The notes under the pieces were generated by a model, which ran no database searches, had not been told where the DNA came from, and saw only the letters and a program-made list of their open reading frames with translations. From Tilletia caries (lineage: Eukaryota; Basidiomycota; Exobasidiomycetes; Tilletiales; Tilletiaceae): a DNA stretch of 64,000 nt. Below are positions 1 through 9,800 of the stretch, piece by piece. Made by a program: the position numbers and the translations under genes. The stretch is taken from contig JALUTQ010000030.1 of NCBI GenBank assembly GCA_032718865.1, forward strand, positions 248,001-312,000. The letters are read 5' to 3'. Each line of letters opens with the position of its first letter. The stretch's first letter is position 1.

Positions 1-224
1 GCGGCGGATACGAGTGGCAACCAGTGAGTTCAGACTTCAGCCCCGCCCAAAAGCCCGAGTTGTTTTTCCCTTACCCGCTTACCATTTCGCCCAAACCCTT
101 TCCCCAGGCAGCTGATGATGCGCAAGCGAAGCTCACATGCATCGACGGCACTGTACTGCGCGCGAGCAAGACGGAGGTCGAAGTGCTTCACGATTGGGCT
201 GATAAGGTCGGGGTTTGGCGCTGA
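1..224 (+). CDS. 3' end of an unrecognised gene (partial at window start)
   Basis: The last two exons of a gene that starts outside the window. Bases 1-23 read GGYEWQP in the only phase that joins the next exon. A GTGAGT donor follows at 24 and a CCCCAG acceptor ends at about 108. The final exon then gives about 38 residues rich in charged and hydrophobic positions, ending in DKVGVWR and a TGA at 222-224. Coding nature rests on the consensus splice sites and the compatible phase. The fragment is too short to assign a family, and I do not recognise it. Confidence 0.55.
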   Translation, partial: GGYEWQPVSSDFSPAQKPELFFPYPLTISPKPFPQAADDAQAKLTCIDGTVLRASKTEVEVLHDWADKVGVWR

Positions 225-1046
225 AGAACGTCCCCTATCTGTCGGCTGCGCGTCGCGTCTTTTTCCGGTGTTGGCACCGGAAGTCAGAAGATCTACCTTA
301 TGGTTTGACCATTCGGACCTGCACCAGGGTCGCTTCAATGAATCTCGAAAGGCAGCGCTACCAGCAGGGCCCAGCCGGCCGGCGGGCAGCCCCCAGGACC
401 CAGATCCGCTCCTCTCTTTCCCTATCGGACCCCCGTTACCCTGTGTTTCTCGCGAACTTTATCCTTCACTTATTCAGGCATTTGCAGCCGTGGTGAGCTC
501 AGCGTTCAGGCGTTCATCGTTCATCGTTCATCGTTCATCAGGCGCGCAGGCCTCAGGCGATGAGTGTCTCCGAGCATTACTGCCGTTCCAGATTCCCGGC
601 TTCCAGATTCCAGATTCCCAGCACGCAGCAGCGACGGCGTGAATTTGGGACAGTGGGGGGGGGTAGGGACAGAGCCGACAGGGCGAAACCGGAGCAGTTG
701 TCAAGCGAGGTACCAGCGGCCAGTAACAATTGCCAGGGCGCAGTCAATATAACGCCTCTTCCGGATGAATTGGATTGCTTCCACTACTACTTCTTGCTGC
801 AAACTTCTCGGCTGTCGACGGCGGGCGTACCTTCCGGCTTCTTTCCTTCCGCGCCTCTGTCGTCTGACCTGCTGCCAGTGGACAGCGTGAACGGTAACAT
901 AAATAAAAGGAGTGTTCCTGCTGACTTTTCCCCCCTCTTCAGCATCTGCTTATACTTCTCCTCTTCTATTCATCCCAGCCCTATCACTCTCCCCAGTCTT
1001 CCTCTACATATACCCTCATCCCCCACCCACCAACAAAGCATCAACC
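225..1046. other. Intergenic region with a TATA-like promoter
   Basis: About 820 bp without a gene I can support; the ORFs here are short and compositionally unlike the neighbouring genes. An AT-rich TATA-like stretch (ATAAATAAAAGG, about 899-910) lies some 140 bp upstream of the ATG at 1047 and is followed by a pyrimidine-rich leader, as expected for a strongly expressed fungal gene. Four copies of a GTTCATC-type octamer occur at about 510-540. Confidence 0.45.
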
Positions 1047-1383
1047 ATGCAGTTCAAGCTCGCCGCCCTCTTCGTCGCCCTCGTCTCCGCCACGGCCGTC
1101 ATGGCCACCCCTTCGCCTGCCCCCGCTGGCTCGCTGGCCCAATACGACGCATCCCTCACGGGCGGACTTGCGATTATTCGCGACTGCCACGTTTGCCGAG
1201 AATGCTCGTACGTATTTTCCCGGAATCCTTGAGGGGCTCGTTATGTGACCATGTTGGATGATATGACGCGAGGGGCTGCCGCTGACCACCTGTGCTTCTC
1301 CTTTCCGCTGTCCTTTCTCTCACAGGAACGGCTCATCGTGCTGTGGTGGCTGCTCCAAGCCTAACGGGTGCTGCCCTGCTTGA
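1047..1383 (+). CDS. Small secreted cysteine-rich protein (72 aa)
   Basis: Two exons, 1047-1207 and 1326-1383, joined through a GTACGT donor and a CTCACAG acceptor, give 72 residues. The first 20 or so (MQFKLAALFVALVSATAVMA) form a clear signal peptide with an alanine at the expected cleavage site. The mature part is short and ends in a cluster of seven cysteines, including CHVCREC, SCCGGC and GCCPA. No enzyme domain is visible. The combination of signal peptide, small size and paired cysteines is typical of fungal secreted cysteine-rich or effector-like proteins, but function cannot be read from this. A second gene of the same type lies convergently at 2096-2569. The ATG was chosen because it starts the signal peptide and has a pyrimidine-rich leader. 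Confidence 0.8.
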
Positions 1384-2095
1384 AGGGGAGGATCGTCCAC
1401 GACCGACTCCTCGAAGATCTGTTCGTCTCCCTCTGCCGTCACCGCAATCGAAGCAACCACCGACGCTGCCACTCGTTCCTTCCTCCCGCCTGGCTGTTGT
1501 GCCAAAGTTCTCAACTTGAGCGAGACCTACCATGTCCGCCTTCCTTCGCCTCACGGCCTGGATTTGATGCTCGTGCGGCTCTCAGCCACACCTTCCTGTC
1601 CCGTTTCTTTTCCGACCGACAGAGCGCGCAGAGTGTTGACCGATCCTCCACTGGCGGGGTCCCCTGCAGCCCTGATCCTAGTCGCTATTACAGAGGAAGG
1701 AGAGCGAGCGAGAAAGGCCTACACTTCCATACAACAAGCCGAAGCGGTTTGCTGAGGTACTCCTTTCACTTCTCGTTGTCAAACAGCACGCGGCGATGGG
1801 CCGATCTTAGCACGAACAAGATGTGCATTATTGAAGGATCTGAGAGATGGGGAGGTGACGGCGACGGATAGAAGCAGAAGGGGGAGAACGAGGTGGAGGG
1901 ATTGCTTGTTACGCGAGTGCCTGTGCCAAGTCACAAGGCGAAAAAGGACGGACACAAGCGATGCTCGAGGTTGAGTGGGGCCTGGAAGCGTATTCGGAGC
2001 GCGTTCGCTCGCAAGGGTGAAGCGGTTGCCGAACTTTGGGACCATGCGTGCGGGAGCCGTGTCATAGGGTGCGGACCGACGAAATAAGTCCCTCT
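1384..2095. other. Intergenic region between two convergent secreted-protein genes
   Basis: About 700 bp holding the 3' flanks of the two convergent cysteine-rich protein genes. Overlapping ORFs exist in several frames but none has a signal peptide, a domain or convincing splice structure. I see no gene here. Confidence 0.5.
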
Positions 2096-2569
2096 TCAAT
2101 AGCATGATCTGTTGAACTTGGGGCAGCACTGGTTCGAGGAAGGGCAGCACCTGTCGTGGCACTGGGTGCAAGAGATGCCGCAGGCACTTTCGGCTTCGCC
2201 TTCGTCACCGCAAAGAGTCTGGCAGTCGATTGCCGCGCCAGTTTTCTAGGTGAGAATTGAGGACAAGGTTTCAATGAGCGAAAAGGGAAGGGTGGATACG
2301 TCAGTCATGTGCTATCGATCACCGGTTGACCTTAGATGATCGCGTACCTGATCGACAGTCCAACCACATCCTCCGCCGCCGCCACATTCCCTGCGATTCT
2401 GTAAGGCCATAAAGATGGGTGAGCGATTCAACCAGGTGATGTTCGGGGCCATGGAGTGGATGAAGAGTTGGTGACTCACGGCCCTGGCGTCACTTAACGA
2501 CGAGTGCACTCCGGGGACGATGGCAATGAGGGCCAAAGAAGCGAAGACGAGAGCGATGGAGAACTTCAT
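2096..2569 (-). CDS. Small secreted cysteine-rich protein (96 aa)
   Basis: Three exons on the minus strand: 2569-2480, 2398-2348 and 2245-2096. All are in phase 0, with GTGAGT and GTACGC donors and TACAG and CCTAG acceptors. The 96-residue product starts with a strong signal peptide (MKFSIALVFASLALIAIVPG, then VHS). The mature part has a glycine run (ECGGGGGCGW) and then a cysteine-dense tail with twelve cysteines overall, including two CC pairs. The 49 residues of the last exon hold ten of them, which makes the spliced frame much more convincing than the alternatives. A TATA-like CATAAAACGG lies about 125 bp upstream of the ATG. The family is unknown; it is effector-like or a secreted peptide by architecture only. 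Confidence 0.8.
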
Positions 2570-3325
2570 GACTGCTAGAGTTTGGTGGGTGAAGGTGGGT
2601 ATTGAGGTAGTGAAGGTAGCGGAAGTGGACCGTTGAGGTGCTGAAGTTAAGGAGGGAGCGCTGAACTGGGTCAGGCAGCGACCGAAGCGGCCGTTTTATG
2701 CCCTTTGCGGGGGGTTACAAGGGGGGGAAGAGGCGACGCTATGTGTTATCAGTGATGGGATCATTGATGAGGTGCGGCTGAGAGTAGTTCGCGTTGCCGT
2801 GGCCGGAAATGGAATGCGTCTCAGCCCGCCTCCATCACTGACTTCCGCCTTCCACTCGTGTCGCTTCATCAACTCTCTGCACTGTGCCTGACGCCAGAAC
2901 TGCCCCAATTTGCTCACGTCTCAACGCTCAACCTGTCACTCAACGCCCTGGTCGCAAGTTTGTCTCCTTCTGGGCTCTGGCTGTCGACGGCCTCATCTCT
3001 GGCAACATTTGCAGAAACCCGTCAGTCCTGCTTCTCCTCCCCGACAGCGGCTGCTGCTGCTGACCCGCTTGATCCCTGCTCACTCCCTTCCTCCCTCCTT
3101 CTCCTCGTGCATGTATGCGCGTTGCGAGACGCGTGACATGCGTGTGCAACATGACATTTGGCATGAATGACATCGACGCGCGCTTCGACATGTCGACATG
3201 TCGTGAAATGCATTCCCCCGCTGGCCTCTGGGTGAGCGATGAGAAATGCATACCCCGTTTGACTTACGGCTAACATGCCCTCAACGCCCTCAGCCCATGA
3301 TCCCATTCCCTCTGACTTGCCCATT
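2570..3325. other. Intergenic, no gene recognised
   Basis: Holds the promoter of the minus-strand cysteine-rich gene next to 2569. The remaining 600 bp contain only short ORFs in several frames and no recognisable domain, RNA gene or repeat. Confidence 0.4.
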
Positions 3326-3944
3326 CACAGGAGAAATGGCCCTCCCAATCTCTTTGTCAATCCTCCGAATAGGTACAGCTATTGGGCAAGATTGGGATTT
3401 GTCAATACCTTAAGGGTATTGTCGTACCTATTGCAGGTTCAGGGATTTTGGACCTATTTAAGCGCAGAAGACCACCAGACGAGTCTCACCTCACCCGTGT
3501 TTGGAGTATCTTCGACGCGACGACGCGTCAAGTCACGTGCTCAGTCCTGACCTTACAGATGCTCGGGCCCAAACGCGGCAGGATCACCGCGGGCATAGGC
3601 CCATTGAATTACGCTTGCCTGATATACTCTCCTCGCGGAACGGCAGGGCGGGGGGTGGCGCACTCATCGCGTGGCCACGCTCCCAGCGTCAGCATCCTCC
3701 GCGAGCCGGGGCAGGTGTCCAGACGACCGCCACCCATCCAGATCGCCTCCAGAAAAGGGTAGCGGGTTGGGATTGAGACTCTGAAACTTTTTAGCGTCAA
3801 AACCAAGTTTCAATTTAAAGGGATTGGGATTTCACAACAGCTTGTCAGGCGTATCTCTCATTGACAAGGCTATTGGACCCCCCCCAATAGCATAGCTGTT
3901 GTATAGCTATTGCTCTAAACAATCCTAACCCCCTTTCTCCTGTG
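3326..3944. repeat. Possible small inverted-repeat element
   Basis: CACAGGAGAAA at 3326-3336 and its exact reverse complement TTTCTCCTGTG at 3934-3944 bound 619 bp. Inside are several imperfect palindromes around AGCTATTGGG and CAATAGC, and repeated GGGATTTG-like words. I see no coding sequence and no clear target-site duplication. An 11-bp match at this spacing could arise by chance, so this is tentative. It is kept because the next element starts 11 bp away. Confidence 0.3.
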
Positions 3945-3954
3945 TGTGTCCTTG

Positions 3955-4256
3955 AGGGAGTTTCAAAGTCCGGCAAAATATATCATGATATGTCCAAAGT
4001 GTGAGATAAAAAGTGGACTTCTCACGATGTGTCTATGATGCCCCCTGGGGTTAAGGTGTGAGTTGTGTGAGTTTTGGTGAAAAGTAGGTCGATGACGTAG
4101 GTTTTCCAGCTTCTCACACTGGGGGTTCCCACTTCTCATGGGTTTGGGCGGAAGAAGTCTCCTCCATAGTAAAATTGCCATCGTGATATCACAAACGTGA
4201 GAAGTGGGGTCAACTTCTCATCATCTCACGGTTTTTTGGGGACTTTGAAACTCCCT
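3955..4256. mobile_element. MITE-like element with 17-bp terminal inverted repeats
   Basis: AGGGAGTTTCAAAGTCC at 3955-3971 is repeated exactly in inverted orientation at 4240-4256, bounding 302 bp. The interior is more AT-rich than its surroundings and contains several copies of the word ACTTCTCAC and its complement, so much of it can fold on itself. There is no coding capacity. This is the structure of a non-autonomous DNA transposon. I could not identify an unambiguous target-site duplication (flanks TTG and TTG/GGG), so the superfamily is open. Confidence 0.6.
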
Positions 4257-4856
4257 TTGGGCCACGCTCGGACAACCGCTGGGCTCGCCTGCTGCTCAAT
4301 TGCGTTGGGTGATGTCCAGAAATGGGAAAGCGGCCGTCTCTTTTTTCGTCGAACGGAAGTCGGTCAGCACCTATGAGGCGCAGAATAGTGGATGCACGCA
4401 CCCCAGACCCCAGTCCCCCAGCTGTCACTTGCCGCCCCAGTCGTCGATCGACAGCGTGCTGGCTGTGCTGTCGAGTGTGTGTGCTCCCTCCGAATTGTCA
4501 CACGAGGCAAGCCAGGGTCCAAATATTGAATGAACGAAATAAGGTTGTAGGTCCATGCTTTGTAAGCAGGAGCGATCGATTTCAAGTTCACGTTCCCACT
4601 TCCCACGCTCGCGGGTGCCCCTCGGCCCTCCTTGTCATGGTCGCACGACGAGATGATAATGTATCCTGGGGCTTCGGTCGCTCCTCCTGCCTATTTCTCG
4701 ACCAGGTCGATGAACGTGTACACCACACTTGTGGCTTCGCTGGCGGTGGACGGCTGTTGCAGGGGCAACTCAGCGGTGCAACAGCCTCGGCTTTTGGCTT
4801 TGGGAGCGATCATTCTGCAGAGCTGCAGACAGCACGTGGTTCGTTCGTGCATGTGA

Positions 4857-4886
4857 GATAAGATAAGATAAGATAAGATAAGATAA
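4857..4886 (+). promoter_or_regulatory. Six tandem GATAA motifs upstream of APC10
   Basis: Six perfect head-to-tail copies of GATAA lie 138 bp upstream of the APC10 start codon. GATAA is the core site of fungal GATA factors (established for nitrogen, iron and light regulators). The array could be a regulatory cluster or simply a pentanucleotide microsatellite, and sequence alone does not decide. No gene was recognised in the rest of 4257-5024. Confidence 0.4.
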
Positions 4887-5024
4887 CAAACAAACAACCT
4901 CCTCATTTCGCTCGCTCGCTCTCCCTCACTCCCTCGCGAACAAGCATCTGTGCGCTCATCAGCAGGTCTTCAACACTCGAACAACTTCCCACTGCAAATC
5001 GAAGTAAACAGAAGTTCAGACAGG

Positions 5025-6326
5025 ATGGCCTCCAACCCGGGAGCTAGTTACGCTCACCCTCACTACCAGCAACAGCAACAGCAACAGCAACAGCATCAAC
5101 AGCAACAGCAACATCCACATCAACATCAACATCAACATCAAGGAGGGATACCGCATATGCCATCCGTCCCACCCGGTCCCTCACTCGCAACAAGACTCTT
5201 CGACGTCCGAGGTAAGCAAGAAAATAGAACCGCTCCCTCCATCATGAGGGAATTTCCCCCTTTTCTGACCCCATGTTATTTCTGAAAACAGATCTGACGA
5301 CAAAGTCGGATGCGGGAAGACAGCCGGGCGTCAAATGGAGCTTGAGCTCACACAAGCCTGGGAACGGCGTACAGGATCTTCTGCACCCGGATATATCCAG
5401 ACTTTGGCAGTACGTTCAATGGCCTTTCGTGTCTCCTCGAACGTTTCTCATTGCACATTTCTGTCTTTGCTTTCCCCCATCTTGGATTTGCCTTCCCCTT
5501 CGCCAGGAGTGATGGGACACAACCTCACTTCATCAACATCCAGTTCCCCAAGCGGACCGCCATCACAGTCAGTTTCCCCTTACTCTTTCTCTCTCTCACG
5601 GACAGGACACCCTTGAAACTGACTTCCCCCCTTTCCCCATCTAAACAGCACGTCTCCATCTACCTCGACCACAAACTAGACGACAGCTACACGCCCACCA
5701 AGATCCTCATCAAAGGCGGGACCTACTTCCACGACCTCGTCGACATCCGCTACCGCGAACTCACCGAACCCTCCGGATGGAAGACCTTCATCCTCGTCAA
5801 ACCGAACGCTCGCCTGCCCGAGGAGGCCGAGATGGAGTCGTACACCGTCGCGGGTGCGCCTACTCCCGCCCCTCCTTCGACAATGGGTGGGACGACGACA
5901 ACGCACCCAACGCCACTCATGCCTATCCACGCCTGGCTGCTCCAGATTTGCATACTGGGCAACCATCTGAACGGGAAGGACACCCATGTGAGGGGGATCT
6001 ACATCTTCGGTCCACCTGCACAACTGCCTTCCTTCCTGCCCGGTCTGCAACTCGCTAAGTTCACGGGGACGCTGGATGACGTCCTTTACGGTGATCGCCG
6101 TCGTCGTAAGGAGGCGGCTGGGGTGGATGATGAGGAGGAGGACGAGGACGAGGATGGAGACTTAGATGACCCTTTGATGCAATTGGGCATGGGAGGTGGA
6201 GTGGGTGGGATGGCGGCGGCGGCGGCGGCGGCGGGTGGGAGATCTTCTGGGTACCCAAACCGACAGGACGAGGAACTTTTGCCACCGCTCAGTCGACACA
6301 TCATGATGGGGTCCTCGGTACGGTGA
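5025..6326 (+). CDS. APC10: Anaphase-promoting complex subunit 10 (APC10/DOC1)
   Basis: DOC-domain subunit of the anaphase-promoting complex, the nuclear ubiquitin ligase that degrades cyclin B and securin; APC10 helps bind substrate degrons. Four exons (5025-5211, 5292-5409, 5507-5567, 5649-6326) keep phase and give 347 residues. The diagnostic DOC features are the WSLSSHKPGNGV segment, the WQSDGTQPHFINIQF segment made across an intron, YTPTKILI, EPSGW and the terminal CILGNHLNGKDTHVRGIYIF. Unlike the roughly 185-residue human protein, this one has a poly-Gln/His N-terminus (about residues 17-45) and a C-terminal tail with an Asp/Glu run, a glycine stretch and an Ala run. These tails look like low-complexity additions. 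It is convergent with the chitin synthase gene. Confidence 0.95.
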
Positions 6327-6519
6327 CCGTGTCCCCGCCTCCCGCCTCCCTGCAATCCAGACCAACATCATCAACCAAGCTCTTCTCCAACGTAGCGCTG
6401 CAGGACTTTGGGAGGAGATGGGACCCATTGTTCATTGCAACACGCTGTTAAAGAGAGGGGGAAAGGGAAGCAGAGAGGGAGATAGAGAAAGGTGAGGACA
6501 GAACCGGAATCAGGGTCAC

Positions 6520-6662
6520 AGAGACAGGGAGAGAGAGAGAGAGAGGGAGAGAGAGGGATAATATCAAGTAGTAGGTGATTGTCCGGACTGACAGCGACAG
6601 AGAGGATAGTATACGTTGAATCCTCCGCCCGTTCGTCAGAAACCAGTGGAGTGGAGAGCGTC

Positions 6663-6709
<47 letters not shown>
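6520..6709. repeat. GA/AG microsatellites between convergent genes
   Basis: Two purine tracts: an interrupted GA repeat at about 6525-6556 and an almost pure AG repeat at 6664-6709. They lie in the 500-bp gap between the convergent APC10 and chitin synthase genes, where I see no other feature. Confidence 0.8.
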
Positions 6710-6713
<4 letters not shown>

Positions 6714-6827
6714 TCCGAGAATGGGGGAAGCCGGAAAAGGGAGGACCGGATCTTGCGGAGATCGAGAGTTGCTTGGGACCCTTAAACAGAGGAGGAGGGA
6801 GGATGGGAACCCGAGAATTTGCCCAAT

Positions 6828-9800
6828 CTACTGGTGGAACGGATCATCAACCAGCGCATCCAAGATCGCCTGATTAATAAACGCCTTCCGCGCCGACAAG
6901 TCCGCATTCGGGAACGCAGCCACAACAGCCTCCCTCACCGTCCGCTTCGTGACCGAGTTCAGATCATGATGCTGCGCGATATACCCCCGAACCGCACGCT
7001 GGATGTCCGCGTCGGACGGGTTCGTAGCTGATCCCATACTGACCGGCATCATCCCTCCACCGCCCATGGTGCCCATCGAGAACCGACTCGGGTCCAGCTC
7101 CATCTGCGGCGTCGGCATCCCATACTGCCCACTCGCACCCACATCATGCGGCAAGAAGTTCGTCGAGCCCAACGGCTGCATCGTCAACGAGTGCGTCGAG
7201 CCGCCCATGGCCGCATAGCCAGAGTGGCGCATGTACGGGTTCATGCCGCCCATCATGCCGAAGTTGCCGTTGCCGTCTTGGGACATCGGCGTGCCGACGT
7301 CCATGCCCATCACAGACGCGGAGTAGTGCGAACCGGGACGGGAGGCCATCTGGGCTTGGGAGGGGAACATCGGGTTCTCCCGGATGTCCGGCGAAGTTTG
7401 ACGGTTCCAGAGCTCTTCCTCCCATGCTGCCCAGGTCATCAGTGGGATCTCATCCTGCCAGGGTGGGGAGGGAAATTCTCAATTCGTGTGAGTATTTCAA
7501 ACAAGAACGCGGGGGAAAGATTCGGGAAGAGGTGTTTGCGGGACTACGTACGGGTGAGAATTTGCCCTCGTCGTGGATGACAAGCTTTTGACCAGCTTCA
7601 CCGACAACGACACGCGTCGTACCCCAGGAGAAATCCTGTGTAAGAGAGAGAGAAAGTAAGCATGGGTCAGTTCGGACTGCTTCTCTTCCCCCCTTGCAAC
7701 ACATCGTTAACGACGGCACTCACGTCCATGTGCCAGAAGGCGTAAAGAGGAAGGAACAACGACCACACGGGCAAACCGCAGATGTAGACCAGCATCCAAC
7801 CAATCATCTCGAACTTCCGGTTCAGCAAGAAGATGATCGCCTGCAAACCGTAGATGGCCGCCAACATGACGATGGACAGCACCGGGACGGTGAGATCGGT
7901 GGTGGAAACCAAGACGATGAGGTAGACCAGGTAGACGACAGTGATCGGTCTGTGGGATGTAAGGAAAGAAGTTTAGTTGGTGAGCAACTCCTCGATCGAC
8001 TGAACAACGGATTTACAAATACGTACGCAATGATGGTCGACAGCAAATCAATCATGACCACGAATCGCATCGAGAAGCAGCAGAACCCACAGAGCCCAGG
8101 CGTGAAGATGAGCTCAAACAAGTTATGCACCGTAGAGTTGATCCAGCGACGACGCTGAGAGAGCAAGACGCTCCACTCCTCCGGCGCAGCCGTCTTCGCC
8201 TTCCCGTCCCTCACAAAGATCGTCTTATAGTTCGGGAAATGCTTCAGCACAAGCGTGGTCAGGTACCGATCCTCACCGAGGTGCAGCAGATTCTTGCTGT
8301 GCAGCGTGTCGACCCGGTTCTCCGCGTACTCGTCCACGATCTGGTTCGCGATGAAGAGCGGGCGGTGGGTGTCCGGTGTGCGGATGCGGAACATGGAGAA
8401 ACAGCCGGGAAGACAGGTGACGGAGCCGAAGAGACTTTCGAACGCCTTGGCCAGGTAATGCGAAATGTAGTACTCGTAGACCTATCATCAAAATACAAGT
8501 AATGGACGTCAGTGCGAATTTGCCATGAAGAGCTAGAATCTGTCATTTGGGGACTTACCTGCAGCATCGTAATGATCGACTTCTTAGCGTTCGACAACGA
8601 GGTCTCCCCACAGAGCCCAATAACCTTCTTGTCATTCGCAAACGCAGAGATGAACCGGTTCAGACAGAGCGGGTCGACCTCCGTATCGGCATCGACCTGG
8701 AGCAGATACTCGTAGAAGCTCGGGTTCACACCAATCACGTTCTTGATCTGGTGGTACATCTCCAGCTCCATCGGGTTCATCGGCAGACCGAAGTGCACCT
8801 TGTTCAAGAAGCGCATCAGAACCAGCTGGGAGTCTCGCTTGCCGCGGTTACCGGGTCGCTGACGTTCCGTAGGCTTGCCGCACTTGACGACGACGAGGTA
8901 CGGCACGACGTGGCCACCAAACTCGTAGAGACCGCTGTAGACCTTCGCCATGTTGTGCTGCTTGCTGCCTTCACCAAGCGAGAGCAAGCTGAGCGGCTCC
9001 GGGTCGATGTTGGGGTCGGCGCCGAGGATGTCGAGCACAATCCGAGGCGTCGGACGATCGTTACCAGCACCGACAATCATACCGTCACAAATGATGCACA
9101 GCAGTTTCCGCTTGTCGTCATACTTGAGCGCAGCCAGCGAGTTGATCGTCTTCCGCATCGAGTCTTCGTCCTCCGTGTAACAGGGAACCTGGCAGATAAC
9201 AAACTTGTCGTGCTCCTGAGGCTTGCGCTTCTTCGCGAATTGCAGCGCGGCCAAGAACTTGAAGGCGATGATCGAGACCATCATGATACTGAGGATCAGA
9301 AGCAGGTATTGCGAGAACTGGCATTGGGCCGAGTTACGGCCGTCCGTCTTGCCGATGAAGAACAAGTTGCGCATGCAGATTCGCTGCCGTTGCAGAACCT
9401 CCGATGGCAATCGAAGTCCGTCGAACAAGTTGGTGATGTCCTGGCCGGTACGCTGGGTGATCAAGCTGATGATCGCATCGTCCATGAACTTGGCATCCGT
9501 GTTCGGGGGCGCCTGCAGATTGTCCGGGGCCTTGACGACACCCTTGTTACCCTGCTGCACGTAGTCAGTCACGTCGTAGACACCGCCGCGGTAGACCGCA
9601 ACGGACCGTCCATCGTCGACCAAATCTCGGATTCCGTCCGGTGTGTAGCCCATGAAGCCGACACGGTAGTTGGACCGCATCAACCACATCGACTCGTAGT
9701 ACCAATCCGGGCGGACGTCGTTGACCCGGACGGCACGGAAGTCGTGGTACTGAGCATTGACGTCACTCTCGTTGTTGCTGTTCAGTTGGACCCAAGGACT

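Noticed and set aside
4857..4886. GATAA repeats as a telomere-like array
   Set aside because: Fungal telomeres are mostly TTAGGG-type. Six copies of a pentamer inside a gene-rich region are a microsatellite or regulatory cluster.
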